From Hygrocybe punicea (taxonomy: Eukaryota > Basidiomycota > Agaricomycetes > Agaricales > Hygrophoraceae): a stretch of 64,000 bases of DNA. Location of the stretch: positions 7,016,891 through 7,080,890 of the forward strand of contig OY744461.1 in assembly GCA_963556145.1 (NCBI GenBank), read 5' to 3'. The notes under the pieces are model-generated. The model made no database searches. It saw only the letters and a list, made by a program, of their open reading frames with translations, and was not told where the DNA came from. Shown one piece after another: positions 50,827-63,830 of this stretch (within the stretch, counting starts at the first letter, position 1; each line of letters opens with the position of its first letter). A program made the translations under genes and the position numbers.

Positions 50827-52438
50827 ATGAGCAAAGTAGTATTTGGTGTGTGTTTTTTGGTCTTCAGCGTACCACAAATGTTGATCATATTCGCGTTAAT
50901 TGTAGTAGGCAATGTCCCTTACACCATGGGAGAGGAATGTTTTCTTTTCAGCCGCGACTTTGCCCTTTCTTTTCTAACCCTTTCGCAATTTGTATTCAGG
51001 ATCAACTCATCGATGTTTTCAAGTCTGTTGGACAGGTCGTCGGTTTTAGGTACCGTGATACTTGGGTGCTCATGTCTTTGTCTGGCTCAAGACATTTATC
51101 ATTCTGCTCAGACTGGTATTTGACAGAGATACAGGAAAGCCTCGAGGCTATGGCTTTTGTGAATTCGCGGGTACATAAATTTATTCTTGTCGTGCTCAAG
51201 ACTTTGATTCCGTCTGACATCAAACGACCTTCTTCCTCAAAACACCAAACAACAAAAAAACACCTACCTGCTTATCAAGATCACGAAACTGCAGCATCAG
51301 CAGTGCGAAACCTCAACAACGTAGACGTCGGCGGACGTCCTCTTCGCATTGACCTAGCCGACTCTGATCCGTTTCTCGAGGGCAAGACTACTGTAAGAGG
51401 TGAACTGATCGACGGTGGTGGGCCAGATTTGCGCCCAACATGGCGAGATCGCGAACGAGACGAATATAAAGGACCGTCAGATTCAAGAAGTCCACAAGCC
51501 CGTCCGAATCCCAGCGCGTTTCTTGCGAGTTTGCCATCTGGCGTGCCTGTCGCATTAGGCTCGACTTCCTTAGATACCATCAGCCAGACTCTGGCAACCA
51601 TGAATCCGAGTCAGCTCATGGAAGTATTGGCGCAAATGAAGGTGTGCAAAGTGGGATGAAACTCTTATAATGCCTTGGGTTAACGCAGCAGCGCCAGGCG
51701 TTTGTCATAACTCATCCCGAACAAGCACGCACTTTATTGGTAGCGCACCCACAACTTGCGTACGCGCTATTCCAAGCCCTCCTATTGAATAAAATCGTCG
51801 ACCCAGCTATCCTACAGGCGAGCCCATGTTCCTTTTTGGTTATCGCAAACTGACGATCCGTACCACCAGCGCATGCTAGCAGCTACCTCAACCGCATCTG
51901 GCACCAATGGCCATACGGCCCCGCCCCCGCCGCAACCACAAATCCCACAGCATCAACACATGTACCATCCACCACCGCCAATCCAGCAACCGCAACCACT
52001 GATCCCACCGCCATCTATGCCCATTCCTCCTGTTTCCACTGGTCATCCACCCATGTACCCACTTCAGCATCAACAAGCGCCACCTATGCAAATGCCACCG
52101 CCGCAATCTTATTACCGACCACCTCTTCCGCAGCAAGCGCCGCCCCCGCAAGTCCCACAGGCTCCTCCAGACATTAATATTGACTCTAATCAGAGGGTAC
52201 GCTTTCTTGGTGCTCCGCGACTATGAGATGAAATGACACTGATAGCATCCTGCGAAGGCAATGCTAATGCAAGTCCTGAGTTTGACGCCTGACCAGATCA
52301 ATGCCCTCCCTCCTACTGAACGAGACGCTATCCAACAGTTGGTTAGCACCTTGATCCACAGCTTAGATGCCATTGTCACACTGACGCCAACCACCATTTG
52401 AACAGCGCAGTCAGTTTATGGGCGGGATCACAGTATAA
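50827..52438 (+). CDS. cleavage stimulation factor 64-kDa subunit-like RNA-binding protein
   Basis: An RRM is assembled from small exons: MSKVVF-VGNVPYTMGE, QLIDVFKSVGQVVGFR, LVFDRDTGKPRGYGFCEFA, and DHETAASAVRNLNNVDVGGR then PLRIDLADSDP. The hinge follows (LMEVLAQMKQRQAFVITHPE then QARTLLVAHPQLAYALFQAL). A Pro/Gln/His-rich region comes next (51900-52180), and the C-terminal helical bundle AMLMQVLSLTPDQINALPPT then ERDAIQQL. This is the CstF-64/Rna15 architecture: it binds U/GU-rich RNA downstream of cleavage sites in the nucleus. The donor after MGE(E), near 50936, is not a normal GT, and the intron at 51808 starts GC. It converges with ThrRS, 78 bp between stops. Confidence 0.9.
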
Positions 52439-52516
52439 GATCTTAAAATATCATTTATGAGTATGAGATACCCCAACAAATATGCAAAATCTACTACGCT
52501 AGAGCGGTTTTCTTAA

Positions 52517-55500
52517 TCACAAGAATTCGTTCTTCAGACTCTTCGAACACTTCAATTCCACTAATTTCGCGGCGATTATATCCAGGGAAACCATCTTCCC
52601 CTTCGCCTTTGTACCAACGTCATCCCTGTTTCTCACATTGACAGCCTGGCTGTCGAGTTCTTCTTGACCAACAACTGTTGTAGATGATAGACACATCAAT
52701 GTGATATAGCACACCTGCACATGTACGTGTAGCATAACATACCGAGAATGAAGTTATATTGAGCAATTTCGCCATTTCGAATCTTCTTCGGGAGAGTATT
52801 CTCGCCGTTATCTACGTCTACGAAGAGGCCAAAGTTAGAAAGTATCCCCGCAACCTTCGAAGCATATTCTCTCTGTATGCCGTCACGATGTCAGCATGGT
52901 CCTATCTAGTGAAAAAAGCAAACGAACGAAAGGATTGGCAACAGGTATAACAAGGACTTGGCGCGGAGAAAGCCAGAATGGCCTATTTCAGAATGTTAGA
53001 CAAACATAACTGATTGGACGAAGTAGGACGCACCATTTTCCAGCAAAATGCTCGGTGATTATGGCAATGAAACGTTCCAAGCTACCCAAGATCGTACGAT
53101 GAATAATGACGGGTCTCGAAGGTGCCTTATCGGGACTGGCTTCCGCATCAGCCGACCGATACTTTAGATCAAACCGTTCTGGTAACTGGAAGTCGAGTTG
53201 GATCGTTGCGCATTGGAAAGATCGGCGCAATGCATCCCGTATGGTCACATCGATTTTAGGGCCATAGAATGCACCATCTCCAGGATTGAGAACCCATTTG
53301 TTCGGATAATGCCGTTCTAGGGCTTGCTTGAGTTGCTGGGTGTAGAAAACAGATGTCAAGGTCTTGATTGCCACGTGGCAACAAGAGACGTACATCTTCA
53401 GCAACGTTCCAAGTCTCGATGGCGCCCAAGTAATTTTCAGGTCGCGTAGACAATTCCAGGCGAAATTCAAACCCGAAAAGGCCATACACATGTTGCATAA
53501 AATCAAAAAGAATACTGATTTCGTCTTCGATCTATATTGTTCTCATGAATGAGTTGTTTATCGTACAGGCATTGTCTGCCACGCACCTGAGAATGCATAC
53601 AAAACACATGCGAGTCGTCCTGAACGAATCTCCTGACTCGGGTCAATCCAGTCAATGCGCCGGATGCCTCATTTCTATGAACAATGCCGAATTCAGCCAT
53701 ACGAATGGGCAGTTCTCTGTAGCTGCGATCCCGGGAGTCAAACATCATACAATGACCAGGACAGTTCATTGGCTTGAGAGCCCATTGCTCCTTTTCGACG
53801 TTAAGCACGAACATGTCATTTTTGTAGTTCTGCCAATGCCCCGATGTTTCCCAAAGCTTGCTGTTGTACATGTTTGGAGAAATTACTGGAAGACGCTTAT
53901 GAACGATGGCGAGTGAGTAGGCTCAAGTTTGAGACTTGCCTTCCTGGTATCCTCGCTTGTAGTATTCAGACTATCACAGTGCGTCAGCACAGGTAAGACC
54001 AGACAAGTTTAAGATATTACCCGCATGAGCTCTAGGAGTGTGTTGTAAATACGCGTACCATGAGGGAGGAAGAAGCAGCTGCCCGGACTGAGGTCATTGA
54101 AGAAGAATAGTTCTTGTTCCTAGCATCATCATTAGGAGAGAGTTTTCAATATACATATTCAATCACCTTGCCAATCTTACGATGATCACGCTTGGCCGCT
54201 TCAGCTAGGAAGGTCTTATAATCCGTCAATTGCTTTTTATCGGGGAAAGAAATGCCATAGATCCGCTGCAGAGTGTCATTGTTGGCGTCTCCGAGGAAGT
54301 AAGATGACGAGCTCTGCACAACATGAATTCCTCGAATATGGGAATAAGATATTGGTGTTCAGACGTACCTTGGTGACCATGAAGGCTTTAATCTTTCCCG
54401 TGTGTGGGATGTGAGGACCCAGGCAAAGGTCCACCATGGGACCACATCTATAAACAGTCGTAGAGGTACCATCAGGAATCTTCGATTCGATGAGGTATTT
54501 CTTATATTTGTTGTACTTGAAGCCTAATTCATTAACTTTGATATATGTATGTATGTTGACACTCACCGAAAACATTTCTAGGAGGGTCTCTTTCCGCACC
54601 ACAAGCCGTTCAAACTTTTGTTTTTCCTTGATCGCGAGTTCGGATAATTTTTCTAGTACTGGATACTCTGCAGAGATTACAGGGCGGTCTTCGATTGCCA
54701 TCTCGTAATAAAAGCCATCTTCCGTGGGCGGACCAATACACAAATGACATCCGTAATGACGTTCTGCCGCTTCACCGAGGACGTGAGCAGAGGAATGCCA
54801 GAAAACGCGCTTCCCTACAACAACCCATTGTTAGTATCGATGATAACTCAATTTTAACTCGATCACCTTCTGGGTCCTCGAAATCAAGGAGCTCAAGTTT
54901 GCAAGAAGCCTCTAGTGGTCTTTCTAAATCCCAAAGTGCCCCATTGACCTGATACATTGTCGTGAGCAAGAGCGTCAGCCGATGGTCGACGTTTACTGAC
55001 GAACCTTGGCGATCACAATTCGTTCAGATAAACTTTTGGACAATCCCTCAGCAACCTTCATAGGACTAGTCTCCCAACTCGTTCCCTTCCGCTCTGAACC
55101 ATCCGGAAGGGTGATAACGATCTCTTGGCGTAATTGTGCTAGTGATCGTGATTCGCGACTTTATTGGATTGTCCTTCATATAGCAAAACTTGCCTTTTAA
55201 GAACTTCTCGTGCTCAGCCTTCAGTTTCTCGAAAATTTTTAGACGATGGTCAAAGAATGCTGGGGGAGGTTGAAGCTATCAATGACTGTGAGTCAGTAAC
55301 ATTAGGTAAAATATTATTGTTAACTAACCTCCAAAGGATACGCGGAAATAGGTCCAGCCTTTGCCTTCTTCTCCTTAGCGTTGCTCAATGTGTTTTCGTC
55401 CACTGCTTCTTGGACTGATTGGGAGGGCGCGGAGACAGCCTCTGGGGTTATAGGCGAGACCATGGTGGTAGCCAGTGACTGGTAGTGACGAGGATGAGAA

Positions 55501-55565
55501 TGAAAGGTCTGATGGAGATACGATAGTGTTCTGCGACGGGCAAAATGCTGAAATCGAGTCAGCAT
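52517..55565 (-). CDS. threonyl-tRNA synthetase
   Basis: Starting at 55565 the protein has a basic, acid-free N-terminus ([20 protein letters not shown]), then [10 protein letters not shown], a TGS domain ([18 protein letters not shown]), and the second additional domain with [16 protein letters not shown] and the edited-site region GGFYYEMA-like ([11 protein letters not shown]). The class II core follows: [26 protein letters not shown], motif 2 [31 protein letters not shown], and motif 3 [20 protein letters not shown]. The anticodon-binding domain has [20 protein letters not shown] and [15 protein letters not shown]. It charges tRNA-Thr. The two in-frame Met codons could give mitochondrial and cytosolic forms. 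Many introns; no break seen. Confidence 0.92.
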
Positions 55566-55734
55566 GCGGTGATGGCCATCTTTTAGTTTAAGTACTTGAA
55601 AGTCCGTTCCCACGGTTTCTGTTCCATGTTGCATAATACAGAAATAATAATGTTTTGTTCCAAGTGTGTAATAATAATAATAATTAAACCCAATCACCCT
55701 TGTGGTTGCTGTTTTCAGAGTTAGCTACAAATTG

Positions 55735-56448
55735 CTAAATAAACCCAAAAATTAATATCAAAATATATATGCAACAAAAAAAAAAAAGACTCACAGAGTA
55801 AGGTGGAGGAGGACTTGCCTGAATTTCTTCTTGAACCTGAGCTTGGACTTGAAAAATATTTCTGAGGTGACCCAGGAATTCCAAGAGAAGATTCAAGAAA
55901 TCAAGACAGCTGGTATAAGCTATGTGGAGAGTCACCCAGAATCGCCAGTGAAGGACTCCGAAGATCCCTAAGTCTTCTTCAGGCAGGGACCCCATCAAAC
56001 TCCAAAAGACAAGCTCAAGGATGAAAAAGGAAAGCGTTGCCAGAACACTAAGGGTAGTGGGTGGAAGGAGGTTAGAAGGAACTAGAAGGTATTAGATATT
56101 ATAATATAGAATTTACCAGGGAGACTTACTGTGATGAATAGCAATTGCTGCCCATGCCCCACTCCACCACAAGAATTGCCATAAAATAAACATCTTATCT
56201 TTTCCATCACTATTCTTGGCATACACATGGGCAATCACGGTCGTGGCGATGAGGGTGGACCCTGCAGGGATGTCAAAGAAGCGTGCCTTGAGTAGATTAG
56301 GCAGGAGTGTGAGTGTTGCAAAGGGAATGGCATAGGATAGGATGTGCATGATTGCTGCTATAATTGATAGAATGGACATTGCGGCGAGGTGATTCTTTGC
56401 TGGGAGGTTGTTTTGAAAGCCCCTGTTAAACCTATGATGCAATTGCAA
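55735..56448 (-). CDS. small multi-helix membrane protein, structure uncertain
   Basis: 56448-56113 encodes MSILSIIAAIMHILSYAIPF followed by ATLTLLPNLLKA (from the second Met), then STLIATTVIAHVYAKNSDGK and FILWQFLWWSGAWAAIAIHH, three hydrophobic helices. A GTAAGT follows the last residues. A downstream frame (55998-55735) encodes another helix-rich segment (IFGVLHWRFWVTLHIAYTSC) with a Pro-rich tail, but the simplest splice (CTTAG at about 56050) does not join the two in frame. Either the protein ends shortly after the intron or a different acceptor is used. No family recognised. Confidence 0.4.
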
Positions 56449-56634
56449 TCCTATTTATAGTAATAATTTCTATTTTTATATTATATTTATTGCAACCTAC
56501 AGAAGTATCTTTGTCATAGGCTTATATACAACGGTCACCAACGACGACTCTAGTTACTAGTAATTCTGTAAATAAAAATGGCAATGCTACAAGTCTCCGG
56601 ATGATTACATGCAAGTCTCCACTTGGAGCACTTA

Positions 56635-59600
56635 TCAGTGATCAGCACTTTCCACTTTCCAAATTTTGATTATGCCTGCTCGATCACCACTGATAATCCC
56701 ACCTCGGAACGGGGAGTCGATACAGGCTAAAGCCGTTATGACATCCTGGTGAGATTTGAGAAGATGTTGTTGATTATGTGTTATCAGAGACATCCGTTGA
56801 GGTGGTCGGTTGACCAGGCTTGCGGTTATGGATGAACTCAGCCAGGTTTCAACGTAGATCGATGCAGGCCCAGAAGCTTCGCGGACGGTTCTGGGTAGAG
56901 AATTGTTAAATACCATTTGAATCATTCAACAGGCCACAAATAATCCTATCAACATACCGGTATGATGGCCTTTCGTGCTCTACTTCGAGGCCGTTCAGTA
57001 TCACAGTGCGTTCCGGGTTGCCCAAGTCCCACAGACGAATCAAGCAATTTTCTGACCCGGTGACCATGAAACCTTTCCCAACGGTGCGGTGGGACGCAAC
57101 ATCGCCTGTCAGGTTACTCATGTCAGGCCTATGTAACAAGGAATGACCTCCAAAGTCGGATCCGACCACGATGGCACGAACATCAGGTGCAGGTGCAGGT
57201 AGCAGTTCGTCTTTGTCTGTGCTCTGGGATGACGGACGACCGCGCTTGATCAAGTTATCAACAGATCCTGTCGTGTTAGCGTGACGTGATCGAACAAGGG
57301 CAGCAATAGCCGTTGCTGGATTCGTATCGGCGTCAACTCCAGTACGATCGTGAGGCTCTTCGATTGGTTCAGATGCGGCAGAGGCTGTCCTCGTTATAAA
57401 GGTCTCTACATGGACACCTTTTTCAATGTCCCAGACTTCTACCAGATTTGTTGTTGCATGGTCCAAACTGATCCTCGATGCCTCAACGGCGACCATAACC
57501 CACCTGCCTTGCCCTTTTGACGGGTGAATGACACATTGGTGTATACGCACCGAGCTACCTGTTGACGCGATACCGACATGCCAACTCTTCAGCAGGAGTC
57601 CAAAACGTCGATCCCATAGCGTCAAAACACCTGTAGAAGTCCCAACGACAATCCAAGACCGTCTGCGATCAAGGCACATAGAGGTGATGGGACCATACTG
57701 CCGGGGATTCTCCATCGTCTGTAAGATTCTCATAGTTCGGAGATCCAATACTGTGATGACGGAGTGTGTTGTAGCATAGACTAGACTAGAAGACGCATCT
57801 GTAAAGCGTAAAATGAACCATAGCGCCGATGGTTTGAGCATTGGCCTCATACCTGTGTTGTAATGCGCCATACAAGTAATGTACTCTCCTGCATGGTCAA
57901 CGCGGTGCTCACGAATTACTTGAAGCTTGTTGTACTTTGGCAGTGTTCCACCCTGCGTGATATAGACACGAACCACATGCATGCTTCCGTCGTCGGCTGC
58001 ACTTGCAAAGCAATGAACACCCTCTAACATACAAACACATTTGACCCGCGCATGGTGCTGGCCATAGGTGTGTCTGGGTTTGCTCGTGACGTTACGTTCC
58101 AGCCGCGCCGTGTCCCACACCTTGACAGTCTTATCGTCCGATGACGACACAAAGAACGTGTGATCAGGAGCAGCCGCCAGGCCAGTGATAGTATCCGAAT
58201 GTGATGTGAGATTGGCGATGAGCGTCGCTTCAAAACGACGAGTTGTTCCGTCACGGGGCGCGAAGCTGTGTCTCGCGGCATTTCGTCGCCGGACAGGCCC
58301 TTCGTGGACTTTTGGTCCGAAGTCATGTTGAAGTTCGCGATTATTATCGAGATATAAATTTTCTAGCATATTACTGATGCCAGGCTCCTGGCCATCTAGG
58401 GAAAGAGTACTCAGTGAGACGGCGCCCACGTCACGTAGAAATGCAAACCAACCATAAGTAGAAATAGGCAATGCGGATGGGACCCGATGTCTCTGAGACC
58501 CACGAAGGGTACCTGCCGCAGAAAAGGGGGATGATCTGCCAGAATGTTCCGGCGAGCCCTCCTGACGCAACTTGGATGGCGCCTCCAGGAGCCCAGTGGC
58601 ATTCGCTTTGGATGATCCGATAGCAGGGGCAGCCTTTTGGCCATCAGTACTTCCAACTTGTAATCGCTGAGCTGGGTGGAATGTCGAAGAATTGGATGTA
58701 GAAACCATGGATTCAGTTGGACTGCTTGATCGATCAAGTACAGGAGGTAATCCGGCTGAACTGTTAGGGGTTCCACCAACCAGCGGTGAAGGGCTACGTG
58801 GATCTCGATGGCTATGAGCCTGGCCAAGGGAAGATGCAGATCCATTGATAGCTGCAAGCCTACGACGAAGATCTTCAAATGGCGCACCACTTGATCCATA
58901 GTCTCCCATTGACGTGCGACTCGCCCGGACCGGTGTAAGGATCGGTGTTCGTCCTTGCATGTCGACGGTCGATCTCCGTGATAGCGGTGAGGTCATGCGT
59001 GACGAACGTTGTGCAAAATCGGTTGTGCGAGCTTTCAAGAACACCGTCTGGGGCACGACGCCAAGTCTTGGTAGCTCGATGTCACCAACCGTCTTCAGAT
59101 TCTTTTCCGTCTCGGCTTCTAAACTCAAACGTGAAGCAAAGCTGATTGCTATCAGCAAATTGATGCAGCAAGCGAGCTCTGATACCTTCACTAACCTTGA
59201 GGTGGCATTCGCCAGCTTCAAAATATAATCCCGCATTGCTAACAATTTGGCTTCTTCGTTCGACGTCATGCCGAGCTGTTGTAATTTACTAAGCTGAGCT
59301 TGGTCTCTGGACAAGCCCGTCAAGCATAATTTATGAAATAGCTGAGGATCAAAGACATACTCTTCCGATTTGTTCCTCGCAATCATGCTGCCAGATTTAC
59401 GGATTGAAATTACACTTTCTCGAGGGGACGTAATTTTGGTGTTAGCCCGTCGATGTCCTCGCCAAAAGCTTGTTTTGTCGGCCTTCATCGCCCACAGGAC
59501 TGCGGCATCGAATATTTGCCTAGAGAGCTAGCCAAGTGCAAGAAGAGACGGTAAGTGTAAGTGGTAAGTAAGTTGTCGAAATGGAACATACATACTGGAG

Positions 59601-62573
59601 ATTTCATGGAAGTCATTAAACTTCGTTCGTCGATCGTTACAACATCGGATTTCAGAAAATGACGCAGAGATGGATAAAGGATACACCACACATCGCTGTC
59701 AGGTAAATGCTTCGCGGCTGAAGCGATGAATGACGCAGCCCCTACGGAATGGTGAAGTCAGTCAGACACGAGATTGTTCAATTGTGAAAACAGAAGTAAC
59801 CTTGTCGTATCCACATATTTGGATGATACAGGAATCCAAGAGTTGCGCTCATCAATTCCCAGATGCGCATTTTTTGAAACAATCCCAGTTCACACAAGCT
59901 CGTCAGGGCGGCGAGTACTTTCGCCACAACCGTTTCTTCGACGTCTAGCCAAATGTAAGATAATCAGACACAACTATTGATAGCACTCACCGGATAGTGC
60001 CTGAATCATGAGTGGCAGAATATATTCCTCCAAGCTCCGTCCACCAGCGCACGCTGCGACGTCCACGATACTCTCAAAGAATGCGTAGCGTAATAACCAA
60101 TCCCGATCGTTCAAGTAAGTAATCATATGGCTCAGCAAAACATCATTCGTCCGTTGCCTGCCAAGAAAGATGCAGAGTGACGATATGTTGTGCAGCATCG
60201 CTCGCTTCACGACGCTGGAAGGGTCTACGAGAAGAGCCGAAAGGTGTTCTTGTATGTTGTTCTGGAGTTCTTGCATGCTGGAATCATACGACACCTGTCG
60301 TTAATAGCCATATGAATACGAGGTCGCAAGAGGGTAAGACATATTAAACCTCAAAATGCGCTTGATCGTATTCTTGTGCATTGGGAGCAAGCTTAAAGGT
60401 CCCATGCGCCTTCAGCGCTTGGCCCATTTCCAGGTACCTCACAGCCGTGTCTGCTAGGTGCACAATGCATTGGGCGTACATACACCGTACAGACACTTCA
60501 GGATCATGTGCCAGGTACTTGATGTTGGGAATGATGTACTCTGGAAACAGGGCAGCATTTGATGGCGTTATCACGGTTACCAGCATTAGCTATGCAACAG
60601 CCTAGTCAGTTCTTTATCGCGCCGAAATGAAGGCCAACATACCACTTGCATTAGAGTCCGCAATGCAGCGGCCCGTACAATAGCTGTATCATCATGGAGG
60701 AGATCGACAATATAAGGCACCATGCGATCCAATTTCGCTTCGTCCGTGAGGTGGGAAGACAGTGCGAGAAATACATCCAATGCGCGGACCTTGGAGCTTG
60801 GGAGAAAACAATTTCGGATATTAGCAGTCACAAGCGCAAGGATGATCAGGGCAGGTCCATCTGCAGCCAAGTATTAACCAAAATAAGGACAAACGACATG
60901 TGTATACCTTCAGTCGCCGCGCGAGGACCTGATTGCAAAGCCCCCTTAAGTTTAGAATCTTTGTTGGGGATGCACAGCTCAACCGGGATAATATCCTGCG
61001 GCAATTCCGTAAATGGCATTATTTGTTGTCTTGTCACATCAGAACCGACCTCAAATGCCTTGCACGAATTTGCCGATGACGTGTAGTCGATTTTGATATC
61101 CATCACCGTTTCCTCCCCAGTATCTGGAGCGAGGTATGTCTCCACACTTTCGTAATCCGCCCATATTCTCTCCAATCTGTGATCAGAATCACTAGGCAAA
61201 GCCTCATTCAATACGATACCAGAAGAAACGCCTGCCTGATGTCCTGTCGTGGTGGACCTAACGGTTGGACTGATTGATATCGATGGTGCCATTGTGTGCG
61301 GAGTGAGGGGAGATGTTGAAGGCGGGGAGCAAGGAAGAGGGGTAGGCGGGTCGTTAATTGATGACACATAATTGTGGAAGAAGGAATAGAAAGATTCGGG
61401 AAAAACAGTCCCGCGAGATGTATGCAAAATAGTGTCAAAGGTAGGTCGCGCTGATGGGTCGAGGGCAATCATCTGTTTGATCATATTCTACTGCCCAGGT
61501 CACGGTTACACAAAGGGCATGACGAACGAGAATTAAATCCACTCACTCGAACACCTTGATCATCAATCACTCCTAAAGGGCCCTCCACATTGAATTCCCC
61601 CTCCCGGTACTTGAACAATTGGCTAAGGGTGAATAAGGGTGCACCCTCCAAGAACAGCTCTGCGATAACGCATCCCAAACTAAAACAATCCATAGACTCG
61701 GTAACTTTACCATCCCTTTTCCCTTCACTGTCATCCAGAGCCAGCTTGGACTTCTTTGCGCTTATTTCGGGGTTGGTTGAGGCAGTGTAGAAACGCTCTG
61801 GAGCAATATAGCAGGTGCGCCGGCCAGATGTGTCGAAGAAGAAAGAAAAGTCGGACGGATCGTCAAGGGGAAGGAAAGTAGGTTTGAAAGACGCAAAGTC
61901 AGAAAGGTATACCCAATTCCACGACGTTACCAAAATGTTTTCAGATTTGATGTCGCCATGCGAAATCTTTCGGTTGCGAGTATCACGAAGAGCATTAAGA
62001 AGTTGAAACACAATCCATCTCTTCTCAACCATACTCAGGAACGGACGAGTACTGGCAGCACGTCAACTTTTGGCAAGACAGAAACGAGTAGATGTGGCGC
62101 ACCTGATACGGTCATAGAGATTACTGGCTATCCATTGGCGAACAATATAACCAGCTTTGTCCGTTTCAAAGAAGCTTTGATAGTTATAGACGTTTGCTAT
62201 ATCCACCAGCGCTTCTCGTTCGACTGCAGCAGCGCAATAATAACATAATTTCGTCATCAAGCCCGTGATCCTGCAGCCCATGTTAAACACGTACTCTTCA
62301 GCCTGCGCAGGTACGTCCTCAAACTCAAGCCAGGGTCGGGCTTAATGAATATCTTGATAACCATATATCCACATCGATGTCGGCATTTTACAGTCTTGAG
62401 AAAGCGCGCGGAACCTAGACTGTTATGGTGATAAGCATTGGCGAACGGAGCAGCGAGAGCAGTGAATCGGTTTGCCTCTTTTCATAGACAATATCTCCAG
62501 CCAGCTCCGAGACAAACGAATCCAGTGCGCCGCTCGTCCGAGTCAATGTAGATCCTGAGTGTGCGTTCCCCAT
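56635..62573 (-). CDS. VPS15: VPS15-like regulatory subunit of class III PI3-kinase
   Basis: Starts MGNAHSGSTLTR (Gly2, an N-myristoylation site). The kinase-like domain follows: SARFLKTVKCRHRCGYMVIK and IFIKPDPGLSLRTYLRRLK; KISHGDIKSENILVTSWNWV; SDFASFKP (DFA in place of DFG); CYIAPERFY; SMDCFSLGCVIAELFLEGAP. HEAT-type helices span about 60870-59500 (NALSSHLTDEAKLD-like, HDPEVSVRCMYAQCIVHLAD). A long C-terminal WD40 region follows (TGLAAAPDHTFFVSSSDDKT; VKVWDTARLE; ALACIDSPFRGGIISGDRAG). Size is roughly 1,600-1,700 residues. It scaffolds Vps34 on endosomes and autophagosomes. The first intron starts with GC (after YEKS, about 62494). The kinase part keeps the VIK lysine but has HGD instead of HRD, as is usual in this family. 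Confidence 0.93.
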
Positions 62574-62781
62574 ACTGTACTACTAGGTCGAACGACGAAC
62601 GTCGCCGCAGCGGTCTGTGTGTGATCACGTGATCACTTTCTCCTGCTGCGCAGTTACAGCTGTTTTCATCGAGGTGTGGAAACTCCAAAATTTGGAGGTG
62701 GCTGTGCATTTCCAAATATGTAGTCTGCCGAGATTCCGTGTACAATTTTGTAGCGCCGACTAAGTACTCTAAACGCTCGAC
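62574..62781. promoter_or_regulatory. VPS15 upstream region, 208 bp, shared with a transposase
   Basis: Contains TGATCACGTGATCA (62624-62637), a 14-bp palindrome with a CACGTG core, about 55 bp upstream of the VPS15 start: a candidate bHLH site. The Tc1-like gene starts at 62782 on the other strand. No TIR of the transposon was identified here. Confidence 0.5.
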
Positions 62782-63830
62782 ATGGGCAGGCTTATTCCCA
62801 CTGCACTCAAGGACCGTGTTCCCATATTGTACCACCAGCACAACATGTCTATCAAGGGGATCTGCAAGGTACTTGGTATTAGGAAATCTTCAGTATACCA
62901 CGCCCTCCAGTATCATCGGAAATACGGCGTCACTTCCAATCCCTGTAAAGTACAGCGCGGGCGCAAACTCACCACATCCGATATCATTTTCATTATCTCC
63001 CTTCTTGAAAACTCCCCAACACTGTTTCTTGATGAAATCCAGGACCAATTGTACCATCACCGAAAGATCGCTGTCTCCGTATCCACGCTTACTCGCACAT
63101 TGCGCCGGATCGATTACACCAACAAGCAAGTGTCCCGTGAAGCCATCGAAAGGGATCAGCTCCGACGAGCTGCCTATATGAACCACATTGGCCAGATCAT
63201 CACCAACCCTGACATGCTGATGTTTACGGATGAATCTTCTGTGGATAGGCGGACCATGACACGCAGGAAGGGCTGGGCGAAGGCTGGGAGTCGTTGTGTA
63301 CAGCGCCAATATTTCATCCGAGGTCAGAGGTATAGCGTACTCCCTGTCCTGACGCTTGATGGTATCATTGCATACGATATCGTGGAAGGATCCGTTACAT
63401 CAGCAAGGTTTTTGCAGTTTTTGACAGAATTTATTGTAAGTTTCAATCTAATGTGTCTTCACGTCACTAAATTCATACTAGATACCACTCACAAACCCTT
63501 ATCCTGGCCCTCGAAGTGTGCTCGTCCTCGACAATTGTAACACTCACCATGCAGAAGAAGTCCGTGAACTTGTTGAAGATCACGCGTGTAAGCTCACTCT
63601 GCTTGTGGAATGCTGCCGGAACTAATGAGGAATATATTGCAGTATGTAAACTTGTTTTTCTACCGCCATACTCTCCCGACTTCAATCCCATCGAGCACGC
63701 ATTTTCTTCGATGAAGGCTTTCTTGTGTCGCAGCCGTTCTGAATCTACTGTGTATGATATTATGATGGCCTGTAATAGTATTACTCCATCCAAGGCAGCA
63801 GGTTGGTTTCAGAACAGTGGTTATATCTAG
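62782..63830 (+). CDS. Tc1/mariner-like transposase, intact
   Basis: Three exons (62782-63435, 63482-63587, 63643-63830) splice to 315 residues. The N-terminal helix-turn-helix is MSIKGICKVLGIRKSSVYHA; a second DNA-binding segment is RGRKLTTSDIIFIISLLENS; the DDE catalytic domain has LMFTDESSVDRR, VLVLDNCNTHHAEEV and LPPYSPDFNPIEHAFSSMKA. All three acidic residues are present and no stop or frameshift is visible. Many fungal Tc1-like transposases carry introns. TIRs were not located in the flanks visible here (right flank ends at 64000). Confidence 0.9.
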
